NCBI RefSeq assembly: GCF_000160775.2
Contig: NZ_CM001024.1
Span: 719,016 to 783,015 of the forward strand
From: Aeromicrobium marinum DSM 15272
Lineage (GTDB): Bacteria; Actinomycetota; Actinomycetes; Propionibacteriales; Nocardioidaceae
Direction: 5' to 3'
DNA: 64,000 nucleotides
In this document: one piece after another, positions 8,375-16,398 of the stretch
Layout: every line of letters starts with the position of its first letter
Position numbering within the stretch: the stretch's first letter is position 1
Position numbers and translations under genes: made by a program
The notes under the pieces: model-generated
Databases searched by the model: none
What the model saw: the letters and a program-made list of their open reading frames with translations, nothing else
What the model was told of the DNA's origin: nothing

Positions 8375-9154
8375 GTGACCAAGATCGTTGTGGCGGTCAA
8401 GTACGTGCCGGATGCCACGGCAGACCGCACCTTCACCTCTGACAACACCGTCGATCGCGAGGGCGTGGACGGTCTGCTGTCCGAGCTCGACGAGTACGCG
8501 GTCGAGCAGGCGCTGCAGGTCGTCGAGGCCGGCGAGGGTGAGGTCACCGTGCTCACGGTCGGCCCGGCCGACGCCGCCGACGCGGTCCGCAAGGCTCTCC
8601 AGATGGGCGCCGACGCAGGCGTCCACGTCGAGGACGACGCCATCGCCGGTTCCGACGCGTTCGCCACCTCCCTGGTGCTGGCCAAGGCCATCGAGAAGCT
8701 CGACTACGACCTGGTGTTCTTCGGCATGGCGTCGACCGACGGCGGCCTGGGCATCGTCCCGACGCTCGTCGCCGAGCGCCTCGGCCTGCCCGCCGTGACG
8801 TTCGCCTCGGAGGTCAGCGTCGACGGCGACACCGTCACCATCCGTCGTGACGGCGACGCCGCCACGCAGGAGATCCAGGCCAGCGGCAAGCTCGTCGTCA
8901 GCGTGACCGACCAGACCGGCGAGGCCCGCTACCCGTCGTTCAAGGGCATCATGGCTGCGAAGAAGAAGCCCGTCGAGAGCTGGAGCCTGGCCGACCTCGG
9001 TGTCGACGCCGGCGACGTCGGTCTCGACAACGCCTGGTCGGCCGTCGAGTCGTCCACGCCTCGCCCGCCGCGCACGGCCGGTGAGATCGTCACCGACGAG
9101 GGGGACGGCGGCTCCAAGCTCGTCGACTTCCTCGCCGCCAAGAAGTTCGTCTGA
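8375..9154 (+). CDS. etfB: Electron transfer flavoprotein, beta subunit
   Basis: A 259-residue small subunit of ETF, which carries electrons from acyl-CoA dehydrogenases to ETF:quinone oxidoreductase. The start is GTG 8375 (VTKIVVAVKYVPDA), set by AGGAGG at 8363-8368. The frame stays open upstream but the extra residues are not conserved-looking. The family features are KYVPD near the N-terminus, the AMP-site loop DYDLVFFGMASTDGG, and the recognition-loop region GMVVxxxP-equivalent YPSFKGIMAAKKKP. It is followed 14 nt later by etfA. TAGCAT (8244-8249) is a possible distant -10. Confidence 0.95.
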   Translation: MTKIVVAVKYVPDATADRTFTSDNTVDREGVDGLLSELDEYAVEQALQVVEAGEGEVTVLTVGPADAADAVRKALQMGADAGVHVEDDAIAGSDAFATSLVLAKAIEKLDYDLVFFGMASTDGGLGIVPTLVAERLGLPAVTFASEVSVDGDTVTIRRDGDAATQEIQASGKLVVSVTDQTGEARYPSFKGIMAAKKKPVESWSLADLGVDAGDVGLDNAWSAVESSTPRPPRTAGEIVTDEGDGGSKLVDFLAAKKFV

Positions 9155-9168
9155 GAAGGAGCACGTCC

Positions 9169-10116
9169 ATGACTGAAGTTCTCGTGCTGATCGATGCTCC
9201 CGAGGGCAAGGCCACCAAGCCGTCCCTGGAGCTCCTGACCATCGCCCGCCGCATCGGCGAACCGTCCGCCGTCGTCTTCGGCGGCTCGGTCCCGAGCACG
9301 CTCGCCGAGTACGGCGCCGAGAAGATCTACCAGTTCGACGACGCCGTCTACGACGAGTTCCTCGTGGCCCCCAAGGCCGAGGCCCTCTCGCAGCTCGTCG
9401 CCGAGAAGAGCCCGGCCGCCGTGCTCGTCCCGTCGTCCGCCGAGGGCAAGGAGATCGCCGCCCGGGTCGCCCTGCGCGCCGACTCCGGCCTGATCACCGA
9501 CGCCGTCGACGTCCAGGTCGCCGACGGTGCCATCGTCACGACTCAGTCGGTGTTCGCCGGCAACTTCACCGTCGACGCCAAGGTCACCCAGGGCGTCCCG
9601 GTCATCGCGGTCAAGCCGAACTCGACCGCACCCGAGGCGGTCACGGGCGCCGGCACCGTCGAGGCCGTCACCTGTGAGGTCTCCGACGCCGCGAAGGGCG
9701 CCAAGATCACCTCCAGCAAGCCCAAGGAGGCCTCGGGACGTCCCGAGCTGACCGAGGCGGCCATCGTGGTCTCCGGCGGTCGTGGCACCGGTGGCGACTT
9801 CTCCGAGGTCGAGGCCTTCGCCGACAGCCTCGGTGCCGCCGTGGGCGCCTCGCGCGCCGCGGTCGACTCCGGCTGGTACCCGCACTCGTTCCAGGTCGGT
9901 CAGACCGGCAAGGTCGTGTCGCCCCAGCTGTACGTCGCCAACGGCATCTCCGGTGCCATCCAGCACCGCGCCGGCATGCAGACGTCCAAGACCATCGTCG
10001 CGGTCAACAAGGACGAGGAGGCGCCGATCTTCGAGCTCGTCGACTTCGGCGTCGTGGGAGACCTCAAGACGGTCCTGCCGCAGGCCACCGACGAGGTCGC
10101 CAAGCGCAAGGGCTGA
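9169..10116 (+). CDS. etfA: Electron transfer flavoprotein, alpha subunit
   Basis: A 315-residue FAD-binding subunit. The C-terminal FAD domain is clear: [10 protein letters not shown], then [40 protein letters not shown], which contains the flavin-contacting Gln-Thr-Gly-Lys and Ser-Gly-Ala. An AAGGAG ribosome site precedes the ATG. It completes the etfBA operon, and a perfect 14-bp-stem terminator follows directly. Together with the enoyl-CoA hydratase at 3396 it points to local fatty-acid oxidation capacity. Confidence 0.96.
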   Translation: MTEVLVLIDAPEGKATKPSLELLTIARRIGEPSAVVFGGSVPSTLAEYGAEKIYQFDDAVYDEFLVAPKAEALSQLVAEKSPAAVLVPSSAEGKEIAARVALRADSGLITDAVDVQVADGAIVTTQSVFAGNFTVDAKVTQGVPVIAVKPNSTAPEAVTGAGTVEAVTCEVSDAAKGAKITSSKPKEASGRPELTEAAIVVSGGRGTGGDFSEVEAFADSLGAAVGASRAAVDSGWYPHSFQVGQTGKVVSPQLYVANGISGAIQHRAGMQTSKTIVAVNKDEEAPIFELVDFGVVGDLKTVLPQATDEVAKRKG

Positions 10117-10136
10117 TCCGCTCCACGCACCACCCC

Positions 10137-10173
10137 ACCGAACCCCCGGGCCTCGCGGTCCCGGGGGTTCGGT
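10137..10173 (+). terminator. Terminator after etfBA
   Basis: ACCGAACCCCCGGG (10137-10150) pairs perfectly with CCCGGGGGTTCGGT (10160-10173) around a 9-nt loop. There is no U-run, as is common in high-GC actinobacteria. Confidence 0.8.
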
Positions 10174-10235
10174 GCGTCCGTAGTCCCTCCGGGCCGGTCG
10201 GCATGGTTGCCTCGAACCAGGTGTCAGTTTGATGA

Positions 10236-10315
10236 AGTAGCCCGAAGTGACTACTCAGGTGGCTCTGCCCGGTGATAGGTATGGATGCTGCGCGCCCGGT
10301 ACGGAAGCCGGGCGC
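10236..10315 (+). promoter_or_regulatory. Upstream region of the ABC importer: inverted repeat and leader hairpin
   Basis: AGTAG (10236-10240) and CTACT (10251-10255) form an inverted repeat around 10 nt, which may be an operator. A leader hairpin follows: GCGCCCGG at 10292-10299 pairs with CCGGGCGC at 10308-10315. AGGAGG then precedes the ATG at 10344. TAGGTA near 10276-10281 is a poor -10 candidate. The regulator is unknown. Confidence 0.35.
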
Positions 10316-10343
10316 CCCAGCATGACGACACAGGAGGAATCGG

Positions 10344-11975
10344 ATGCGTCTCACTCGGCGTAATCGCCTGACGGGCCTGGTGGCGGCAGTCGCTGCCAGC
10401 AGCTTGGTCCTGGCAGCCTGCTCAGGCGGGGACGACAGCGGCGGAGGTGACTCCGACTCGTTCCAGATCGCCTACAACGGCGACGGCGGACACGACGCCT
10501 GGGTCGACGCGGTCTCCAACCAGCTGCGCAACAACCTGGACATCGACGCCTCGGGCCGCTCCTACGCGACCTTCGACGAGCTGCGCAACGACGTGGTCGA
10601 CCGGACGATCACGACGGCCTTCCGCACCGGCTGGCAGCCGGACTACCCGTCGATCTACAACTACCTGCAGCCGCTCTACTTCACCGGAGCCGGCTCCAAC
10701 GACGGCGACTACTCCAGCGAGGAGTTCGACGACCTCATGACGCAGGTCTCCGGCGCCCAGGAGCAGGCCGAGGCGTTCAGCCTGCAGGAGCAGGCCCAGG
10801 AGGTCCTGCTGCAGGACCTGCCGGCCATCCCGCTGTGGTACTCCAACGTCGCCGCGGTCGCCGCCCTCGACGTCGAGAACGTGTCCTTCACGTGGCAGAA
10901 CCTGCCCGACTACGTGTCCATCAGCAAGCCCGAGGGCGGACCCATCACGGTCGACGGCTCGCAGCCGCAGAACCCGTTGGTGCCCTCGGCGACCAACGAG
11001 ACCGGTGGCGGCAACGTCATCGACAACCTGTGGGAGGGCCTGGTCCGCTACGAGTCCGACGGCACCGCGGTCAACGCCGTGGCCGAGTCGATCACCTCCG
11101 AGGACAACCTCACCTGGACCGTGGTCATCAAGGACGGTCAGCAGTTCGCGGACGGCACCCCCGTCACGGCCAGCTCCTTCGTGGATGCCTGGAACTACGG
11201 CGCGGTGGGCTCCAACGCCCAGCTGAACTCGTACTTCTACTACCCGATCGCCGGATTCGACGAGGCGCAGGCCGACGAGGCCGACGGCCTGTCCGGTCTG
11301 ACCGTGGTCGACGACTCGACGTTCACCATCGAGCTGAACCAGCCCGAGGCGAGCTTCCCGGACCGTCTGGGCTACTCGGCGTTCTACCCGCTGCCCGCGA
11401 CGGCCTTCGACGACCTGGAGGCCTTCGGCCGCAACCCGATCGGCAACGGCGTGTACCGCCTGGCCGGCCCGGACGCCTGGGAGGACGACGTCCGCATCTC
11501 GCTGGTCCCCAACGAGAACTACGTGGGTGACGTCGTCCCGGCCAACGACGGCATCACCTTCACCTTCTACACGAACCTGGACGCCGCCTACACCGACGTG
11601 CAGGCCGGCAACCTCGACGTGCTGAAGACCGTGCCCGACAGTGCTCTGACGACCTACGAGACGGACGAGAACGTGCAGTCGTTCAACGTGCCCGGCTCGG
11701 TGTTCCAGTCGTTCACCATCCCGTTCTCGCTCGAGCACTTCGGCGACGACGAGGAGGGTCGTCTGCGTCGTCAGGCGATCAGCCTGGCGATCAACCGTGA
11801 GGAGATCACCGACGCGATCTTCAACGGCAGCCGCACGCCGGCGCGGGACTTCAGCTCGCCGGTCATGCCCGGGTACAACGACGCCCTGGAGGGCAGCGAC
11901 GTGCTCGAGTTCGATCCCGAGCGGGCCAAGGACCTGTGGGAGCAGGCCAACGAGATCAACCCGTGGAACGGCTGA
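10344..11975 (+). CDS. Oligopeptide ABC transporter substrate-binding lipoprotein, circularly permuted
   Basis: A 543-residue family-5 (OppA/DppA-like) binding lipoprotein. The signal peptide ends in a lipobox LVLAAC (Cys26), followed by a Gly/Ser/Asp linker. The order of the mature domains is wrong for the family. Residues about 39-196, from SFQIAYNGDGGHDAW to the LPAIPLWYSN...DYVSISK tail, are what normally ends such proteins. Residues about 204-543, beginning SQPQNPLVPSATNETGGG and ending DLWEQANEINPWNG, are what normally begins and fills them. Joining the present C-terminus (NPWNG) to SFQIAYN restores the canonical order exactly. Nothing is duplicated or missing and total length is normal. 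Both junctions are in frame. It heads an operon with two permeases and a double ATPase. Substrate is probably short peptides. Confidence 0.9.
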   Translation: MRLTRRNRLTGLVAAVAASSLVLAACSGGDDSGGGDSDSFQIAYNGDGGHDAWVDAVSNQLRNNLDIDASGRSYATFDELRNDVVDRTITTAFRTGWQPDYPSIYNYLQPLYFTGAGSNDGDYSSEEFDDLMTQVSGAQEQAEAFSLQEQAQEVLLQDLPAIPLWYSNVAAVAALDVENVSFTWQNLPDYVSISKPEGGPITVDGSQPQNPLVPSATNETGGGNVIDNLWEGLVRYESDGTAVNAVAESITSEDNLTWTVVIKDGQQFADGTPVTASSFVDAWNYGAVGSNAQLNSYFYYPIAGFDEAQADEADGLSGLTVVDDSTFTIELNQPEASFPDRLGYSAFYPLPATAFDDLEAFGRNPIGNGVYRLAGPDAWEDDVRISLVPNENYVGDVVPANDGITFTFYTNLDAAYTDVQAGNLDVLKTVPDSALTTYETDENVQSFNVPGSVFQSFTIPFSLEHFGDDEEGRLRRQAISLAINREEITDAIFNGSRTPARDFSSPVMPGYNDALEGSDVLEFDPERAKDLWEQANEINPWNG

Positions 11976-12014
11976 CCCACCCGGTCTGACCCGTCCCGTC
12001 TGATCTGCACGACG

Positions 12015-12052
12015 GTCGCGTGGGGTGGCGCTGCGGCGCCACCCCACGCGAC
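12015..12052 (+). terminator. Strong intercistronic hairpin between binding protein and permeases
   Basis: GTCGCGTGGGGTGGCG (12015-12030) and CGCCACCCCACGCGAC (12037-12052) form a perfect 16-bp stem with a 6-nt loop. The position, between a binding-protein gene and its permease genes, fits partial termination or 3' protection giving excess binding protein. Confidence 0.75.
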
Positions 12053-12088
12053 CTCTCGTGATCGGCAATCCCGGCCCAGGAGGCTCCC

Positions 12089-13015
12089 GTGTGGTGGTAC
12101 GTCGGCAAGCGGTTGCTCCAGACCATCCCGGTGGTCCTCGGAGCAACGTTCATCATCTACGCGCTGGTGTTCCTGCGCCCGGGTGACCCGGTGGGTGCGT
12201 TGTTCGGTGACAAGCCGGTCAGCGAGGCCGTCAAGGCCCAGATCGAGATGCAGTACAACCTCGACAAGCCCTTCGTCGTGCAGTGGCTGTTGTTCCTCAA
12301 GGACGCGCTGACGCTCGACTTCGGCACCGCCTTCAGCGGCCGGCCGGTCACCGACCTGCTCGCGAGCGCCTTCCCGGTCACGTTGAAACTGGCCGGCATG
12401 GCCCTGGTCATCGAGATGGTGCTCGGCGTCATCGCCGGCACGATCGCCGGTCTGCGCCGGGGCAAGCTGTTCGACTCCACCATGCTCGTGACCTCGCTGC
12501 TGGTCATCGCGGTGCCGATCTTCGTGTTCGGCTTCCTGCTGCAGCTGATCGTCGGCGTCCAGCTGGGGTGGGCCCCGCCGACGGTGGGCGGCGAGGCCTC
12601 CTTCCGCAACCTGCTGCTGCCGGCCATCGTGCTGGGACTCGTCTCGTTCGCGTACGTGCTGCGCCTGACGCGCACCGCGGTCTCGGAGAACCTGACCGCC
12701 GACCACGTCCGCACGGCACGGGCCAAGGGCCTGTCCGAACGCACCGTGACCAACCGGCACGTGCTGCGCAACTCCCTGGTGCCCGTCGTGACGTTCCTCG
12801 GTGTCGACCTCGGCACGCTCATGGCCGGGGCGGTGGTCACCGAGGGCATCTTCAACATCCCCGGCGTCGGCGGTCTGGCCTTCGGGGCCATCCAACGAGG
12901 TGAGACCCCCACGATCGTCTCGGTCGTGACGGTGTTCGTGCTGATCTACGTCGCCACGAGCCTGATCGTCGACCTGCTGTACGCCGCACTCGACCCGAGG
13001 ATCCGCTATGTCTGA
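12089..13015 (+). CDS. Oligopeptide ABC transporter permease, DppB/OppB type
   Basis: A 308-residue inner-membrane permease starting at GTG 12089, with AGGAGG at 12078-12083. It shows the family's N-terminal helix (KRLLQTIPVVLGATFIIYALVFLRPGDPV) with the extracytoplasmic loop containing YNLDKPF. It then has five further hydrophobic helices and the cytoplasmic EAA-loop region ENLTADHVRTARAKGLSERTV, which docks on the ATPase. It ends ALDPRIRY, typical of DppB homologues. It overlaps the next permease by 8 nt. Confidence 0.94.
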   Translation: MWWYVGKRLLQTIPVVLGATFIIYALVFLRPGDPVGALFGDKPVSEAVKAQIEMQYNLDKPFVVQWLLFLKDALTLDFGTAFSGRPVTDLLASAFPVTLKLAGMALVIEMVLGVIAGTIAGLRRGKLFDSTMLVTSLLVIAVPIFVFGFLLQLIVGVQLGWAPPTVGGEASFRNLLLPAIVLGLVSFAYVLRLTRTAVSENLTADHVRTARAKGLSERTVTNRHVLRNSLVPVVTFLGVDLGTLMAGAVVTEGIFNIPGVGGLAFGAIQRGETPTIVSVVTVFVLIYVATSLIVDLLYAALDPRIRYV

Positions 13016-13982
13016 GACTCCCCGCCCCGGTCAGGAGCGTTGGGTCGCCCCGCTGGAGGAGACGCCCCTGCGCGCGGTCGACTCCGTCGACGACGACGCC
13101 CCGCCCGAGAGCCAGTGGAAGGAGGCCTGGAAGCGGATGCGGGTCAACCCGCTGTTCTGGGTGTCCAGCGTGCTGCTGTTCCTGCTGGCGATCATGCTGG
13201 CGGTGCCCGGGCTCTTCACCAGCCAGGACCCGACCTTCTGCCAGCTCAGCGACTCGCTCGGCCCGGCGCGCAGCGGCCATCCCTTCGGCTTCAACCAGCA
13301 GGGCTGCGACGTCTGGGCCCGCACCCTCTACGGGGCGCGCGCCTCGGTGCTCGTCGGCGTGGTCACGACCCTCATCGTCGCCCTGATCGGCGTCGTGACG
13401 GGTGCCGTGGCCGGCTTCTACGGCCGCTGGCTCGACGCGGTGATCTCGCGGATCGCCGACATCTTCTTCTCCATCCCGTTGCTGCTCGCCGCGATCGTGA
13501 CGCTCTCGGTGCTCAACAACGTCTTCCCGGACCGCGGCTTCTGGGGCGGCTGCATGGCGGTCATCCTGGCGCTGTCGTTGTTCGCGTGGCCCAGCATCAC
13601 CCGGCAGATGCGGGCCGCGGTGCTCACGGTGAAGAACCTTGAGTTCGTCGACGCGGCCAAGGCGATCGGCGCGTCGCCGCGGGCCAACCTGGTGCGGCAC
13701 ATCGTGCCCAACTCGTTGGCGCCGGTGATCGTCACCTCGACCATCTCGCTGGGCATCTTCATCGTCACCGAGGCGACCCTGTCGTTCCTGGGACTCGGGC
13801 TGCCCAACCAGGTGATCTCGTGGGGCAACGACATCTCCGACGCGCAGGTGCTGGTGCGGGCCGGTGACAACCTCTCGGTCATGTTCGTGCCCGCCACCGC
13901 CCTCGCGCTGACCGTGCTCGCGTTCATCCTGCTGGGTGATGCGGTCAAGGACGCGCTCGACCCGAAGGCGAGGAAGTCATGA
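13008..13982 (+). CDS. Oligopeptide ABC transporter permease, DppC/OppC type
   Basis: A 324-residue second permease. An N-terminal cytoplasmic tail of about 50 residues precedes the first helix (FWVSSVLLFLLAIMLAVP). The OppC-type extracytoplasmic segment GPARSGHPFGFNQQGCDVWARTLYGARASVLVG is present, followed by further helices and the EAA motif LEFVDAAKAIGASPRANLVRHIVPN. It ends ALDPKARK. The start overlaps the end of the first permease gene and its own stop overlaps the ATPase start (ATGA at 13979), so all three are translationally coupled. Confidence 0.94.
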   Translation: MSETPRPGQERWVAPLEETPLRAVDSVDDDAPPESQWKEAWKRMRVNPLFWVSSVLLFLLAIMLAVPGLFTSQDPTFCQLSDSLGPARSGHPFGFNQQGCDVWARTLYGARASVLVGVVTTLIVALIGVVTGAVAGFYGRWLDAVISRIADIFFSIPLLLAAIVTLSVLNNVFPDRGFWGGCMAVILALSLFAWPSITRQMRAAVLTVKNLEFVDAAKAIGASPRANLVRHIVPNSLAPVIVTSTISLGIFIVTEATLSFLGLGLPNQVISWGNDISDAQVLVRAGDNLSVMFVPATALALTVLAFILLGDAVKDALDPKARKS

Positions 13983-15673
13983 GCACCCCCCTGCTGGAGG
14001 TCCGCGACCTGAGCGTCGCCTTCCGCGACGGCAAGGATCTCGTCCCGGCGGTCAGCGGCGCCAGTCTGACCGTGTACCCGGGGCAGACCGTGGCCATCGT
14101 CGGCGAGTCCGGCTCCGGCAAGTCCACCACGGCGCACGCCGTGATCGGTCTGCTGCCGGGCACCGGAGAGGTCACCGGCGGCGAGATCCTGTTCGAGGGC
14201 AAGGACATCGCGCACGCCCGCAGACGTGACATCGTCGCCCTGCGCGGCTCGTCGATCGGGCTGGTCCCTCAGGACCCGATGTCGAACCTCAACCCGCTGT
14301 GGCGGGTCGGCCGGCAGATCAAGGAGTCGTTGGTCGCCAACGACGTCGCGACCGGCAAGGCCGCCGATCGGCGGGTCGTCGAGCTGCTCGAGGAGGCCGG
14401 CCTGCCCGACGCCGACCGGCGGGCGCGACAGTTCCCCCACGAGTTCTCCGGCGGCATGCGGCAGCGGGCGCTGATCGCGATGGGTCTGGCGGCGCGACCG
14501 AAGCTGCTGATCGCCGACGAGCCCACCTCCGCGCTCGACGTGACGGTGCAGAAGCAGATCCTCGACCACCTCGAGACGCTGACCGCCGACCTCGGGGTCG
14601 CGGTGCTGCTCATCACCCACGACCTGGGCCTCGCCGCGGAGCGGGCCGACCACCTCGTGGTGATGTACCGCGGTCGCGTGGTGGAGTCCGGTCCGGCCCT
14701 GGAGATCCTCACGGATCCGCGCCACCCCTACACCCGGCGCCTCGTGTCGTCGGCGCCGTCGTTGGCCTCGCAGCGGTTGTCGTCGCAGCAGGCCCGCACC
14801 GAGGTGCGCGAGGCCGCGACCGAGGTGCCCGGCACCGACACCGCGTCCACCCGCGACGACGTCATCGTGGTCGAGGACCTCACCAAGGTGTTCAAGCTCC
14901 CGGGCAAGGGGCCGTTCTCCTCGACCGACTTCACCGCGGTCGACGACGTGTCGTTCCGCCTGCCGCGGGGCACGACGACGGCGATCGTGGGCGAGTCGGG
15001 ATCGGGCAAGTCCACCGTCGCCCGGATGGTGCTGGGGCTGCTGGAGCCGACCTCGGGAACGGTCAGGTTCGACGGCGTCGACGTCTCCACGGTGTCGGGC
15101 AAGGGCGCGCAACTGCAGCTGCGGCGTCGGATGCAGCCGGTGTTCCAGAACCCGTACGCCTCGCTCGATCCGATCTACACGATCTACCGCTCGATCGAGG
15201 AGCCCCTGCGCACCCATGGCATCGGCACCGACGCCGAGCGGGAGGCCAAGATCCGGCAGCTGCTCGACCAGGTGTCGCTGCCGACGACGGTCATGAGCCG
15301 GTTCCCGCACGAGCTGTCCGGCGGCCAGCGTCAGCGGGTGGCGATCGCGCGGGCCCTCGCACTCGATCCCGAGGTCGTCATCTGCGACGAGGCGGTGTCG
15401 GCGCTCGACGTGCTGGTGCAGGCGCAGATCCTGTCGCTGCTCAACGACCTGCAGGCCGAGCTGGGGCTCAGCTACCTGTTCATCACCCACGACCTGGCGG
15501 TCGTGCGGCAGATCGCCGACGACGTGCTGGTCATGCAGGACGGCCGGATCGTGGAGGCGGCGAGCGTCACCGAGGTGTTCGACTCCCCGCGGGAGCCGTA
15601 CACCCGGGCGCTGCTGGACGCCATCCCGGGCGGTTCGATCCCCATCGGCGTGGTCGAGGCGGGCGACGACTAG
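13979..15673 (+). CDS. Oligopeptide ABC transporter, fused double ATP-binding protein (DppD-DppF type)
   Basis: A 564-residue protein with two complete nucleotide-binding domains that in many bacteria are separate proteins. Domain 1 (about 1-260) has Walker A GESGSGKSTT, a signature FSGGMRQRALIA and Walker B LLIADEPTSALD. Domain 2 (about 290-555) has Walker A GESGSGKSTV, a signature LSGGQRQRVAIA and VVICDEAVSALD. Here Pro of the usual DEP is Ala, giving DEAVSALD as often seen in DppF. Both switch histidines are present (ITHDLGLA, ITHDLAVV). A linker at about 265-290 joins the domains. It energises the two permeases. Confidence 0.95.
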   Translation: MSTPLLEVRDLSVAFRDGKDLVPAVSGASLTVYPGQTVAIVGESGSGKSTTAHAVIGLLPGTGEVTGGEILFEGKDIAHARRRDIVALRGSSIGLVPQDPMSNLNPLWRVGRQIKESLVANDVATGKAADRRVVELLEEAGLPDADRRARQFPHEFSGGMRQRALIAMGLAARPKLLIADEPTSALDVTVQKQILDHLETLTADLGVAVLLITHDLGLAAERADHLVVMYRGRVVESGPALEILTDPRHPYTRRLVSSAPSLASQRLSSQQARTEVREAATEVPGTDTASTRDDVIVVEDLTKVFKLPGKGPFSSTDFTAVDDVSFRLPRGTTTAIVGESGSGKSTVARMVLGLLEPTSGTVRFDGVDVSTVSGKGAQLQLRRRMQPVFQNPYASLDPIYTIYRSIEEPLRTHGIGTDAEREAKIRQLLDQVSLPTTVMSRFPHELSGGQRQRVAIARALALDPEVVICDEAVSALDVLVQAQILSLLNDLQAELGLSYLFITHDLAVVRQIADDVLVMQDGRIVEAASVTEVFDSPREPYTRALLDAIPGGSIPIGVVEAGDD

Positions 15674-15700
15674 CCACCGACCAGGGGGTGGGACGCCGGG

Positions 15701-15729
15701 TTGACTCGTTCGAACGCATGTTCGATCAT
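15701..15729 (+). promoter_or_regulatory. SOS (LexA-controlled) promoter of the mutasome operon
   Basis: TCGAACGCATGTTCGA (15710-15725) is a perfect match to the actinobacterial SOS box TCGAAC-N4-GTTCGA. It lies between -35 TTGACT (15701-15706) and -10 GATCAT (15724-15729), which are 17 nt apart, so bound LexA would block RNA polymerase. The -10 is 6 nt from the GTG of imuA', implying a leaderless mRNA. Confidence 0.9.
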
Positions 15730-15735
15730 GGGTGA

Positions 15736-16398
15736 GTGACGGTCGATCTCGAGGAGCTCAGGCAGCGGGTCGCCGCGCTCGAGGGGCGTGCCGGGGGTGC
15801 GGCCCTGCCCGTCCACCCCGCGCTGGCCGGGCTGGTCGCCCTGCGCGCCGGTGGCGTCTACGGGGTCGATGCCGCCAGTCTGCTCACCACGGTGCTGGCC
15901 GGCCCCTCGGCCCACGGGGCGTGGTGCGGCATCGTCGGCTCGGCCGATCTGGGGCTCGAGGCTGCCGCCGAGGCCGGTCTCGACCTCTCCCGGACCGTGC
16001 TGGTGCCCGACCCGGGCGATGCCTGGTTGGAGGTCACCGCGGCTCTGGTCGACGTGCTCGGCATCGTGGCGGTCCGGCCGCCGCGGTCGGTGCGTCCCGG
16101 TGACGCCTCGCGGCTCACCGCCCGGCTGCGCACCAGGGGTTCGGCGCTCGTCGTCTGGGGGGAGTGGCCGCGGTGCGACGCCCGCCTCAGCCTCGTCCGG
16201 TCGCACTGGTCGGGGGTGGGTGCCGGCCACGGCCGGTTGGTCGCCCGCCGAGCCGTGCTCGAGGTCCGCCAGGGTGCCGGTCCCGTCCGGCGCAGCGAGG
16301 TGTGGTGGCCCGCGGCCGATCTGGTGGCCCGCGAGGTCGAGCCGCCACTCACCGCCCCCACCCCGATCCGCCGTCCCGGCATGAGGAGCACGGCATGA
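15736..16398 (+). CDS. imuA': Mutasome accessory protein ImuA'-like
   Basis: A 220-residue protein resembling the SulA/RecA-like ImuA' of actinobacterial damage-induced mutagenesis cassettes, where it bridges RecA and the ImuB-DnaE2 complex. A RecA-like core can be followed: a VDAASLLTTVLAG helix, the strand WCGIVGSADLGLEAAAEAGLDL, the strand VLVPDPG and GSALVVWGEWP. There is no canonical Walker A lysine motif, as usual in ImuA'. The GTG at 15736 lies 6 nt after the -10, supporting this start. The stop overlaps the imuB ATG (ATGA). Assignment rests on context plus weak sequence resemblance. Confidence 0.82.
   Translation: MTVDLEELRQRVAALEGRAGGAALPVHPALAGLVALRAGGVYGVDAASLLTTVLAGPSAHGAWCGIVGSADLGLEAAAEAGLDLSRTVLVPDPGDAWLEVTAALVDVLGIVAVRPPRSVRPGDASRLTARLRTRGSALVVWGEWPRCDARLSLVRSHWSGVGAGHGRLVARRAVLEVRQGAGPVRRSEVWWPAADLVAREVEPPLTAPTPIRRPGMRSTA

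Noticed and set aside
12089-15673. The importer as a nickel or glutathione transporter
   Set aside because: Nothing in the sequence picks a substrate beyond the oligopeptide/dipeptide family, so no narrower name is given.
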